The notes below the pieces were generated by a model. The model worked only from the letters and a program-made list of their open reading frames with translations, ran no database searches and was not told where the DNA came from. A program made the position numbers and the translations under genes. From Darksidea phi (lineage: Eukaryota; Ascomycota; Dothideomycetes; Pleosporales; Lentitheciaceae), in NCBI GenBank assembly GCA_030770425.1, contig JASJFT010000322.1, positions 1-37,235 of the forward strand: a stretch of 37,235 nt of DNA, read 5' to 3'. Below are positions 10,201-19,753 of the stretch, in pieces (the stretch's first letter is position 1; every line of letters starts with the position of its first letter).

Positions 10201-11850
10201 ATGGCTCAACCAACTACTATTCGATTGCCCTGCAACGAAGCAGATATCTCCCTAGCCATCTCAGCTATCGATCAGAATCAGATCCAGAGCGTTAATCTCG
10301 CTGCAACAACGTTCAACGTTCCCGAAAGCACGCTTCGCAGCCGACGCGCTGGAATCGCTGCGCGACGCGATTGCCAGCCCAACTCAAGGAAGCTTTCTGA
10401 GCTAGAGGAGGAGGTGATTATAGGATATATACTCGACCTAGATTCGCGAGGATTTGCCCCTACTCTAGAGGCTGTGCGAGATATAGCGAATAGACTGCTC
10501 ACTGCGCGCGGCGCTGAGCAGGTGGGCAAGCAGTGGCCTAGGAACTTCGTCAACCGAACCGATAGCCTCAGAACACGATTTAATCGACCTTATAATCGAC
10601 AGCGAGCTCTCTGTGAGGATCCTGATACTATTCGAACCTGGTTTGACCTAGTAGCGCGTACTAAGGCTGCCTGGGGTATCACTGATCAGGATATCTACAA
10701 CTTCGACGAAGCTGGCTTCCTGATGGGCAAGATATCAGCGCGACTAGTCGTTACTGGCTCAGAGAGACGCGGGCAGGCTAAAGCTATCCAGCCAGGCAAT
10801 CGCGAGTGGGTTACTATAATACAGGGAATCAACGCTACTAGGTAGGCTATTCCGCCCCTTGTTATCTTCGCTGGCCAGCACCACCTCTCTGCCTAGTACG
10901 AGGGCGACGATATACCAGACGATTGGGCTATCGGTGTTAGTAATAACGGCTGGACGAATAATAATCTAGGAGTTGCCTGGCTGAAGCACTTTATCAAACA
11001 TACGACAGATCGTAGAGTAGACGCGCACCTACTACTAATTCTTAATAGCCATGGTAGTCATATCTCGAAGGAATTCCAGGACCTCTACAAGGAGAACAAA
11101 ATCTACGCTCTCTCTATACCAGCTCATTCATCACACCTCCTACAGCCACTTGATGTAGGCTATTTCTCGCCGTTGAAGCGCGCGTATGGGGATCAGATCA
11201 ATAGCCTAATTCGTAATCATATCAACCATATCACGAAGCTTGAATTCCTACCCGCCTTCCACGCAGCCTATGATAAGGCTATTATAGAGAAGAATATCTA
11301 CGCGAGCTTTCGAGGCGCTGGCCTAGTTCCACACGATCCAGAGGTAGTGATCTCGAAGCTCGATATCAAGCTAAGGACGCCGTCGCCAGTAGCCCTACCA
11401 GAGGCTGTATGGGAGGCCAGAACACCAAGCAACGCGCACGAAGTACAGGCTCAATCAACGTTGATTCGTGAGCGCGTACGTAGGCACAAGAGTTCGTCGC
11501 CTGCTTCTATCATTATAGCTCTCGATCAGCTGAGGAAAGGCGCTGAGGTGATGGCTTATAACGCTGTGCTCATGCGCGAACGAATCGCGAGCCTAGAGAA
11601 GGCAAACGAGGCCGCCACAACGCGCAGAGCGCGTAAAAAGAAGAGAATCCAGAAGCAGGGTATCCTAACCAAGGCAGAGGGAGAGGCTATTGTTATTCAA
11701 AAGGCTGCTAAGCAGCAGCAGGAGAACGAAAGACGTCAAGTTGCTGCGCAATCAGGTGTGAGCCGACAGGCTTCAGCGCGCTGCACGCGCTGCAGAGAAC
11801 CTGGGCATAACTCACGAACGTGTAAGAAGGCTACTATAGATACTACTTGA
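10201..11850 (+). pseudogene. Fot1/pogo DDE transposase with two nonsense codons and a lost catalytic Asp
   Basis: From ATG 10201 the frame runs to TGA 11848-11850 (549 codons before the stop), broken by two TAG codons at 10843-10845 and about 10894-10896. Domains: N-terminal helix-turn-helix (VNLAATTFNVPESTLRSRR), CENP-B-type HTH (EEEVIIGYILDLDSRGFAPT), then the DDE core with first Asp in YNFDEAGF. The second catalytic Asp, normally in LDGHGSH, reads LNSHGSH here (Asp-Gly to Asn-Ser), and the third is in LLQPLDVGYF. The C-terminus carries a coiled basic region and a CCHC knuckle, CTRCREPGHNSRTC. Both stops sit at conserved Trp positions (TGG to TAG), so the lesions are all TpG to TpA. It cannot move itself. 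Confidence 0.93.
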
Positions 11851-11912
11851 TTCAGAATAGCTATTATATTGATAGATTTCTAATGCGTTGTTGAACTAGG
11901 TGGCTTTTTGTG

Positions 11913-11972
11913 CGCGAAAAGTTGGTGGGGTTCGCAGCTCGCTTGTATTCGCAGCTCGCTTATAAAACACGT
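11913..11972 (-). repeat. right 60-bp TIR of the Fot1-like element
   Basis: Exact reverse complement of 10120-10179, ending at the TA duplication 11973-11974. Confidence 0.95.
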
Positions 11973-12347
11973 TACTGCAAACATACCACTATCGTTGATG
12001 ACGAAAAGGATGGTGAAGAAAGAGTGTAGTGCTTTATTCCAGATATCGACTAGATATATAACGATCCTGCAGCCTGTGAAATTGTTTAATACCGTGTTGA
12101 TTTCATCCTATATATCTTTGAATATGTCTGCAGATGCGCGAATCCCAAGTTGCATGGCCCTCTCTCGAATTTTGTCCTGTGCGAATTGGAGCTTGAATCC
12201 CGTCAAGAGACATTCGAATGATGAACGCAGGTGCAATATCACGAATATATGCGGAGTAACTCATATAATTTAAAGAGATAAATTGAGATATTAACTTTAC
12301 TTACTAATCCTATAGTAAAGCACAAGAATCTACGGATGAAACCCTTC
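11973..12347. other. flank of the Fot1 insertion, no gene recognised
   Basis: A 121-codon frame starting from a non-ATG codon (11908-12273) straddles the transposon boundary and is not credible. No other signal was seen. Confidence 0.4.
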
Positions 12348-13236
12348 TTATATGTCCGGGTGCATACTGCGAACGTGTGCTATTAATTTATCTCTCCTGT
12401 GAAAAGCCTCTTCCCCTCCGCCTATACCGCGTCGGTAAGGTAAAACGTGACACCAGAAGTTTGGCTTGTCGGTAGTATGAATCGTTGTGTGATGTCTTCG
12501 TAAGTCAGCTTGGTGGGCAAAGGTACGACCGGCGCATACTTTATCGTCACACATGAACCGGCCGTTATCGAGCACGGAACCAATCCTAGCAACAGGATTG
12601 TCCCCGCTATTCATACTTATAATCTGCCGAGATGCAGAGCCGGAAGTTTCTCGTCCTGTTTCTGTTGTATCTCCAGGGACGCGAGGTTCAAAGAGCCACA
12701 AGGTTGGGTGATCTATATCAACCACAAGCACTCTGTGTGATCAGTCAGACGCTGCATCTATGCACGATAATGATAAGTGTAGAGGCTTACGTCTGATCGA
12801 CTTGGAGCGCAAGGCTGGATGTATGCTCATACTTCTCAAGATTCTAAACCGTCTTCCCCACCTCCTTGTTCGTAAATGGCCATTTCAAAGCTCGGAAACC
12901 GAATTGCTGCATTATTTTTCGGCGTCCGCTGGACTCGAGTTTGGCTTTTAGAGTAGCCTCGAGCTTCTTCAGCTCCTGGAAACATCTTTAAAGCGAGTCC
13001 GGTAAGGTGCGTGTAGTAGAGAGCTACGACTCATCCTGCTTCTCTAGAAGCTGTTGAAGTTTTTCGAGGACATTCTTAGTATCGTTCACCTTCCGGTGAA
13101 GGCGCTCGATATCGCCCTTTGCGCGCTTGACCTCGACCGAGTACTGGAAGCAGAGTGACGCGACCTTTGCGGATATGTCGATGACCGTTATCACGCTTGC
13201 CGCTCCTGACTGCGTGCAGCGACGGTAAGTCAGCAT
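12348..13236 (-). pseudogene. fungal STAND-type N-terminal domain joined to C2H2 zinc fingers, decayed
   Basis: Reading leftward from ATG 13236: ASVITVIDISAKVASLCFQY, VKRAKGDIERLHRKVNDTKN and, further on, FGFRALKWPFTNKEVGK match the N-terminal domain common on fungal NACHT/ankyrin STAND proteins. The frame is interrupted by TAG, TAA and TAG, each explained by CAG/CAA to TAG/TAA. An intron 12733-12790 (GTAAGC...CACACAG) then joins in phase to VLVVDIDHPTLWLFEP and a C-terminal part with a C2H2 finger (FMCDDKVCAGRTF...H-x4-H) and a second finger FWCHVLPYRR...HVRSMH. In the second finger Tyr replaces the second Cys (TGC to TAC, again G to A). Intact, it would be a nuclear or DNA-binding partner carrying an NLR-type oligomerisation domain; that role is inference. 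Confidence 0.75.
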
Positions 13237-13251
13237 TTGAAGTAACGTCAA

Positions 13252-13722
13252 CGGGTACTTTTAATGCCGCTCTGGTGTAATCAATGAAGAATGCAAAATA
13301 TATCCGGAGAGGAGAAGTGATCTGCTATATTGCGCAGAGGATCATGGCGACCTTAAAGCATCCTTCAAAATCCTCCACGTGATCCTATTTTATTCCAGTG
13401 ATTAGATCGCGAGATTTACAGATAACGGTCTGATCGCTGAAATAAAAAAGGATTAGAGCGCTCGCCAGTGGTGAAGGTTGGCGTGTTGAGGTCGCGGTTA
13501 CGACACGGGTCCGCTAGTGGGAACGCAGCTTAGCCAGCACGCTCGAATCTTTCAAAGAGAAGTTACTGCTATCTCTATCACTCATCACACATAGCAACTA
13601 TATTCATCATAACTTTGAATTTCATACGTGAATCTCATAAATCAGTTCCTCTACAATTTGAGACCCTAGAGCATAAGCCAGACTTGAACGGCTCATAGAC
13701 ATGCCACCAGTACAATACTTCC
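13252..13722. other. intergenic, nothing recognised
   Basis: The 3' flank of the glycosyltransferase gene and the 5' flank of the STAND-N/C2H2 relic. No gene or clear repeat. Confidence 0.4.
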
Positions 13723-15045
13723 TCACACCTCCTTCTTACCGTGCTTTTCGAGTATAAAGCTCCACATGACCTCTGCCGCAGTCCGAGCCCCGTCCATGTT
13801 GTTCAGTGTCTCTGCCAAGGTCCTCGCCTTCGCCGCATAGCTCGGGTCTTTTAGGACAGTCCGCACCGTATTGCGGATATTCTTGGCCTTCCAGAACTGG
13901 CGCTGCACACGGATTCCGGCCCCGGCATTCATAACGTTATCCAGATTTGTCTGCTGTTCGATCTGTAGCGCTACGCCCACGATAGGCTTCCCGGCGGCTA
14001 CGGCAGTCTGGACGGTTCCCTGGCCTCCATGGATTACAGCGACATCTGCGAGAGCATTTGCGGCGGGCGCGGGGATGAAGCGATCCGTGACGAGGATCCG
14101 CGGGTCGTCGCCTGCGACTTTTCGTGCTTCATCTATGGAGCAAACGGATGGCGAAGCTAAGATGACAACGTTCCACTGGTCCTCCTTGTTCATCTTGAAA
14201 GCCTTAATCGACTCAAAGATAAATTCCTCTGTCCCCGAGCTGCCCATAGTCACCAGGATGGATGGACCAGGCCGCTTCATGTGAGCAACGATGTCTTCGT
14301 CTAGCTTATGATCACTCTTGGCAAACAAGGGTCCGGTAATGACAATGTTTTCCGGTAGCCGATGCGCATAGTCGGCGTGGAATACGGGATGATCGTTGAC
14401 CAAGTTGAGATCAGCCATGTTCATGTCGAATAGCGAGATAGGTCCTTTGACAGGCCAGCCACACGCCGCAGCAGCAGCCCCCAAGCGATGTTGACGGAAG
14501 ATGGGTGCTTTGAGCATCAGAGGGCTCCCCCACCACGCCAGTTTTTGCCTGAGCGGCCGTGGAAGGCGCGTGAAGAGTGGCATCATGTCAGGGAGGTCGC
14601 GTATAAGCCCATTGCCGAATGACGCTGGGTGCAAGGGCACTGGCAAGAAGTTGATGGTCCGGATTCCCAGGATGCGAGCTGCCAAAGAAGCCGGCGCCCA
14701 CATGCCATGGAAAACAATGTCAGGCTTCAGTTCTCTAAAAGCAGCGAGCTGGCCGTCGATGAATGTCTTTGCAATGTCTTCCGAGCCGAAGAACTCGGGA
14801 AAATCCCACCCAAGATCGTGTGCGACAGAGATGCCCTTCACGCGAGGCTGTGCTGGTACGATGTCAAATCCGGCGTCCAGGATCTGATATTCGAATCGTG
14901 ACCCGCACGAGAGAAAATTGATTCGAAGATCGATGTTTGGTGGGCAGAGGTCCCGTAACGCCGCTGCCATTGCAATCGCACGCGTCGTATCTCCAGCGTC
15001 CTGCCAGGCAACACTAAGCACCACATGGAGGCTGGTGGATGCCAT
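13723..15045 (-). CDS. GT1-family UDP-glycosyltransferase
   Basis: Intronless, 440 aa from the ATG at 15045, which has a good context (GCGCCATGG); the codon 30 bases upstream that extends the frame is TTG. The two-Rossmann GT-B fold is evident: N-terminal acceptor half (HVVLSVAWQDAGDTTRAIAM; DIVFHGMWAPASLAARILGI) and a C-terminal donor half with VTMGSSGTEEFIFESI (about residues 265-280) and the sugar-nucleotide signature VIHGGQGTVQTAVAAGKPIV (about 337-356). The usual Asp-Gln after the signature is replaced by EQQTNLDN, as in macrolide/sterol-type enzymes of bacteria and fungi. It probably transfers a sugar from UDP-sugar to a small lipophilic acceptor in the cytosol. The codirectional MFS gene upstream suggests joint handling of one compound. 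No lesion is visible. Confidence 0.9.
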   Translation of the reverse strand: MASTSLHVVLSVAWQDAGDTTRAIAMAAALRDLCPPNIDLRINFLSCGSRFEYQILDAGFDIVPAQPRVKGISVAHDLGWDFPEFFGSEDIAKTFIDGQLAAFRELKPDIVFHGMWAPASLAARILGIRTINFLPVPLHPASFGNGLIRDLPDMMPLFTRLPRPLRQKLAWWGSPLMLKAPIFRQHRLGAAAAACGWPVKGPISLFDMNMADLNLVNDHPVFHADYAHRLPENIVITGPLFAKSDHKLDEDIVAHMKRPGPSILVTMGSSGTEEFIFESIKAFKMNKEDQWNVVILASPSVCSIDEARKVAGDDPRILVTDRFIPAPAANALADVAVIHGGQGTVQTAVAAGKPIVGVALQIEQQTNLDNVMNAGAGIRVQRQFWKAKNIRNTVRTVLKDPSYAAKARTLAETLNNMDGARTAAEVMWSFILEKHGKKEV

Positions 15046-16265
15046 GGCGCCCAAGCTTATTATATGCTGAGTCAAAGGGACGGAACCCGGCGAAACAATG
15101 AAAGAAGGATAGAGATCGAGTGAGAGGGAGGTAAACTGAGACTCAGTGGTGGACTGACTGAAAGCCTTTATTTCAGCTGGTCAGAGCAAACCACTTGCCC
15201 GATAGCCCGACTCCGACGGGATAGATATGTGATTTACAGCCTGAGCCGATACCTGAATCCGATACGATACACGTCACACAGCGTCAAGCCTACCCATTGG
15301 TAGGCCGGACCTGATCCGTGCTTGGATATTCGGCGTCAAACCGCAGCTCGTGTTCACCTGAAGATAGGCAGATCATGACCATTGAATGGCCCTGGCTCGA
15401 GCACGCCTGAAAGCTCGAGTAATCTGCAGGGCACTTATGCGGGGAACCGTAAAAAGCAGACGCAGACGCAGACGGCGATACTGCAAATAGCATTTGGCTA
15501 CAAACACTGTGCATCACTGGTGGATCGTTGATCGACAGCTGGGTGCGCGACACGCCGCTTCACGACCCTGTAAAATAACCTAGGAATCAAGGTTCGGAAC
15601 AAACAGGGCTTTTCGCGAGGAGATCGGCACCTATCACCTCGCCATGCAGGCTGTCGGTACCTACCAATGAAGTGTTATCGCTGCCAGTGGTGGGCTAATA
15701 GCCATATCGCTACGACTCACCTGAATGCACAGGAGTGGACCATTGCGGCACTTCCTCCCCCAGTCATTAACTCATTTTCCACATCCGTAAGTCAAATCCA
15801 GTTAGAGCTAGTGTCAGACGTACTCGACCGTTACATCGGGAAAACCTCGAGCTGAATGCAGCGCGAAGCGTTTATGCAAGCTCTAGTATCCTATATTATA
15901 CGAGGCTATGTATAGAATGGTAAGGCAATCGAGAGTGCCGGCCTTAGTGAGTAAGCCTGCATGCATGAGGGGCTGAAACTTAGCGGAGCAACTCCGACAA
16001 ACTTAGAATACTAGATATCGTTCACTCCGGAGGAAGAGCTCGCAGTCGACCGCATCGCAAGTGTCTCGAGCAATCGCTGCGATGGCTGCATCAAAGATAA
16101 AAAACGGTTTCCAAGGTTCAGGGAACGGAAAAGATCGTTGCGAGCGCACAAAAAACATATGTACAACGGGAATCGGAGATACTGGGGGCCCCTCGCACCG
16201 AAACCGCCATACTACCGGAAGCGGTTAGTGTCATGCAGATGCGCAGATCACATGCAATTCTCTCG
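15046..16265. other. 1.2-kb intergenic region upstream of the glycosyltransferase
   Basis: It probably holds the glycosyltransferase promoter: on the minus strand a TATAATAA element lies just before the start (about 15053-15062), with AP-1-like TGACTCA and TGAGTCTCA motifs around 15066-15145 and a pyrimidine-rich stretch. The rest, to the MFS stop at 16266, has no recognisable gene. Confidence 0.45.
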
Positions 16266-18622
16266 CTATTGAGTCCATCCCCACGTACGCTCCAACTCCT
16301 CCGTTAAGTCAGGATTTACTTTTGCTGTCATCCATTGCGAAAACTGCCCGCTGGAGCGATAAACTTTTCTCCAAGCAGGAACCGGTGGAGTCAGTAGCTC
16401 AGAATCATTCATTTCCGGCGTCGCAGGTTTCTCTCTATCTGGCTCTGCGAATGCAGTCAGAGTGTGAGCGTTGCTTTCATCAGTCAAATTCTCTTCATCC
16501 GTAGCCGGAGACCGGAGAGCCGACTCTTGGTCTTCTTTCACACTACGCCACTCCATACCTAGGGCAGCTGGTAATGCTAAGCAAGACACTATGAGTGCGG
16601 CAAAAAATGGCCCTTGGGTTAAACTGGTGTTGTATGCTTCGAGGACCCGGTGCTGAAATTGTGGGGATACTACATGCTTCAAGCCTGTTGCCCCCGTGTG
16701 GAGGACACGCGATGCATGGATACCGGAAATCTTATTTAGGCCTGTGGTGAACTTGTCGATAAACATGTTCTGCCCAACAGCCACAAAGACGGCACCGCCT
16801 AAAGTCTGGAAGAGCGACAGCAGGGCCGTGCCGGTGGGAACATCCTGCTTTTGGAGAACGATCTGAACGGCGAGATTTGGATGCTGCCTAGGCGCGGTCA
16901 GTAGTCAGCAAAGCTCTGGACCTGGAGTTTTGCTCTTTGGAGTTGCTCTTACATATTCCAACCAACACCAAGACCGAATACGACTTGAAACCCAATCCAC
17001 TTGCTGCTCTGGGTTCCCATATCCCAAGTTGTGATCAGGCCAGATCCAACAGCCATGAGACAAGCTCCAGCGATCATAAAAGGAACATAATAGCCGAGAC
17101 GCTGCACCAGAGCTCCGGACGAGATAGAGCCTACAACCACAGAGAGAACGAGTGGGATCAACCGGATACCAGACTGCATGGCACTAACTCCTTGTATGGC
17201 TTGAAACCAGAGGGGAACATACAGGCACACGGAGAGCATGGCCGCCCCAACACAAAACTGCGATGCGCCACCGCATGCGACACTGCGTTGCAGCAGAATC
17301 CGTGTCGGCACGGTAGCCGTCGTATTTCGCGTGTAATATTGCCACAGCGCGAAAGCCATGAGGAAAACCGCAAATACCACCAGCAGCGCAATGATGAGAG
17401 GATCACTCCAGGCGTATTCTGCCGCACCCCATTCTAGCGCTAAGAGGAGACAAGTGATGCCGGGCAAGAAGAGGACAGTCCCGAGTGGATCAAGGTCTCG
17501 CCAACTATTCATCTTCGGTTTCTGCTCTTCCAGTCGTAGTAGTAGCGTAACTACCAGAATGGTGATGCCGCCTAAGGGAAGGTTAATGTAGAAGCACCAT
17601 CGCCATGTTAATTTTGACCCCGTGAATGCGCCTCCAAGCAGCGGTCCGGTTACCGAGGCGACGCCAAAACATGCTCCGAACAAGCCTTGTAGCATGGGCC
17701 GTTTATGCAGCGGGACTGTGTTCAGCATGATCAAGATCGCGCCCGTAAAAATCCCACTGCTTCCCAGTCCTGCAACCGCTCTCCCAATGATCAGCACTAA
17801 CGACGAACTCGCCGCGCCACAGATGGCACTTCCAGCCTCAAACAGTACAATCCCCGAGAGAAAGACGGGCTTGGTTGGAAAGAACGTATACACGCGTCCG
17901 TAGAGCAAGATAAAACCGCAGGATGTTAACATGTATGCGCTGCCGTACCAGCCGACGTGGGAGAGCGAGTGGAATTGGTTTGTTATAGCAGGGATGGCGG
18001 GTCCGATTATAGTGCGGTCGAGGGCGACGAGAAAGATGGAAATGTAGAGCGAGAACAGGATTAGGGCCGTTTTGGCGGGGGATGGGTAGGTTGGTGGTTT
18101 TGGTGAGGGGGGTTCGTCGGATTGGGAGGGTGGTTGTAGATTAGGTCTTGCCTCAATAGGTTGGGCTTTTGATATCCGGTTGCTAGTTCGCTTTGTTTTC
18201 GAGCATATCGATGCTGTTGAATCTATGTTTGTGTTCTCGTCCATCGAGGCAGGTCTCGAGGGCGAAGAATACTGTGACGGTCCAACCGACCCAGTGCGAC
18301 TCTTAGTAAAGTCACCCAATCCTCTTATTTCCATTTCGAGTTCCGGGATTTCAGTTGTTGCATTCGCATCTGCGCCTGTAGTTGCACGCGAACTCCGTCG
18401 CATTCTGTCCCCAGTCCGCTGTAGAGGCTCGATCGAGTACACACTGGAAGAGCGATGCCGCGATGCCGGCTGTGAGAGTTCATTCTGGTCTGCGAGGATA
18501 AGGTCGGTAATTATATTTCCAATGATATCGGTGGGGGGATTGACCGAAGAACGGGACTGGACTGAGTCGGGGGTTGTGATGGCGTGGAAGGGCTCGATAT
18601 GAGCGCTTGCGAAAGTCGACAT
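16266..18622 (-). CDS. DHA2-type MFS drug/toxin efflux transporter
   Basis: Two exons, 18622-16953 and 16887-16266, with a 65-bp intron (GTAAGA...CGCCTAG) give 763 aa. After an unusually long Ser/Pro-rich cytosolic N-terminus of about 183 residues, TM1 begins (TALILFSLYISIFLVALDRTI), followed by the DHA2 signatures LDRTIIGPAIP (201-211), the motif A region YGRVYTFFPTKPVFL (241-255), motif C GVASVTGPLLGG (320-331) and RWCFYINLPLG. The pattern of hydrophobic segments fits 14 helices, the last before a charged tail. Members export fungal metabolites or foreign compounds at the plasma membrane using the proton gradient. No lesion is seen. Placed codirectionally 1.2 kb before the glycosyltransferase gene, it may form a modify-and-export pair with it. 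Confidence 0.93.
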
Positions 18623-19541
18623 GGTGCGCGTGTTTGCGGGGGGAGAATTGGCGAGAACTGACGGCTACGGGCTATCCTTGAACTGATATGTCTCGCAGAG
18701 CGTTGACGGATGGGGAAAAAGGCGCAATCGCGATGTCTGTGAGAATTAGAAAAAGAGGTTGGATCGCGACACCGTACCCTCCACCAAGGGAACACGGCTG
18801 TCAAGCGCAACGCCCGCGTGTGCACGCACCCCCATTTCATGCCGGGTGTAACCCTTCAGTAGGTATTCGATATTCTTCTTCCGTCATTTTGCGATAGTGC
18901 TGAATCGCATGTGGCGCACATACACGACACGGTGTCTCGGCCGATCGTGATACACCGCTCGGCAATTGGGAGGGGGAGCCGAAGGCGCATGCATAGCTCA
19001 CGACTGCGGCTGCGCTCGGCTTCACTTTTTACTCGTTATTAACATTTCGCAATCGGTCCGTCGGTGGTTGCGGGATACCGGTGTGCGACACAGACGGAGG
19101 TTTGCATGGGCAGAGTGAGAGAAGTGATAGGCGCAATCCGACGTTCATCTTGCCCATCTTGGCCGCCACTTTCGCAAATGTTTCGGTCAGATCGGGAGCA
19201 CCAATGAGTGTTAATCACCTTCTAACTTCAGCATGACTGTGCAAAACGCAAATACACCTCTCTTATCTGCGGATCCACAGCTCGGGAATGCATATGCACG
19301 ATTGTTCCCGCCTTGTCTTATTTCTCACCGAGAGATCTAGCTTCATCCGTAATGATTTAGCTTGCGGTATTGTAGACGGTCAGAATCGCTGAATTGCGGT
19401 ATGTACGGCGTGCGCCAATGCCAAAGCAACATTCATAATGAATGCGGTAATATATCACACCCGATCTTCCGTAGAGATTATCTACACCACAGTCTATATT
19501 ACTAAAACTGCATTACTCCTAGCGAGGATTGTTCGTCAAGG
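18623..19541. other. intergenic, upstream of the MFS gene
   Basis: Contains the MFS promoter region. No gene, RNA or repeat was recognised. Confidence 0.4.
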
Positions 19542-19753
19542 TATCGAATGAGTAGCAGCCAATGCGTCGTCCAACTCGCGGAATAACCTAAAAAGGTAAT
19601 AGAAAAAAGGTATTTCGTCCTGAATACCTTACAACGTAAGAGGGTTGTTAGAGTTATTACCTATAATTACCTAAGGTATTATAGTATAACTATAAGGGTA
19701 ACGGCCCGAGCCTTGTAAAAGAGGGCGAGCCGCATACCGTAGGCAACGGCTAG
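19542..19753 (+). repeat. dispersed repeat copy A (RIP-altered)
   Basis: Homologous over its length to 31409-31622 and, for its first half, to the minus strand of 26877-26979. It begins TATCGAATGAGTAGCAGCC and ends near CGCATACCGTAGGCAACGG. Relative to 31409-31622 this copy has lost many C and G: over 19662-19696 versus 31531-31565 there are 13 differences in 35 bases, all C to T or G to A. It is non-coding and the element type is unknown. Confidence 0.9.

Larger units (their letters stand above)
10120..11972 (+). mobile_element. Fot1/pogo-family DNA transposon, full length (1853 bp)
   Basis: Perfect 60-bp terminal inverted repeats (10120-10179 and 11913-11972) start with ACGTGTTTTATAAGCGAGC and are flanked by TA duplications at 10118-10119 and 11973-11974, the pogo/Fot hallmark. 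Each TIR contains a 14-bp motif (AAGCGAGCTGCGAA) twice in direct orientation, a likely pair of transposase-binding sites. Length and single transposase gene agree with fungal Fot1-like elements. Identical TIRs suggest a fairly recent insertion, or that RIP spared the ends. The internal gene is disabled. Confidence 0.95.

Noticed and set aside
11908..12273. 121-codon plus-strand frame
   Set aside because: Begins inside the Fot1 right end from a non-ATG codon and crosses the transposon boundary.
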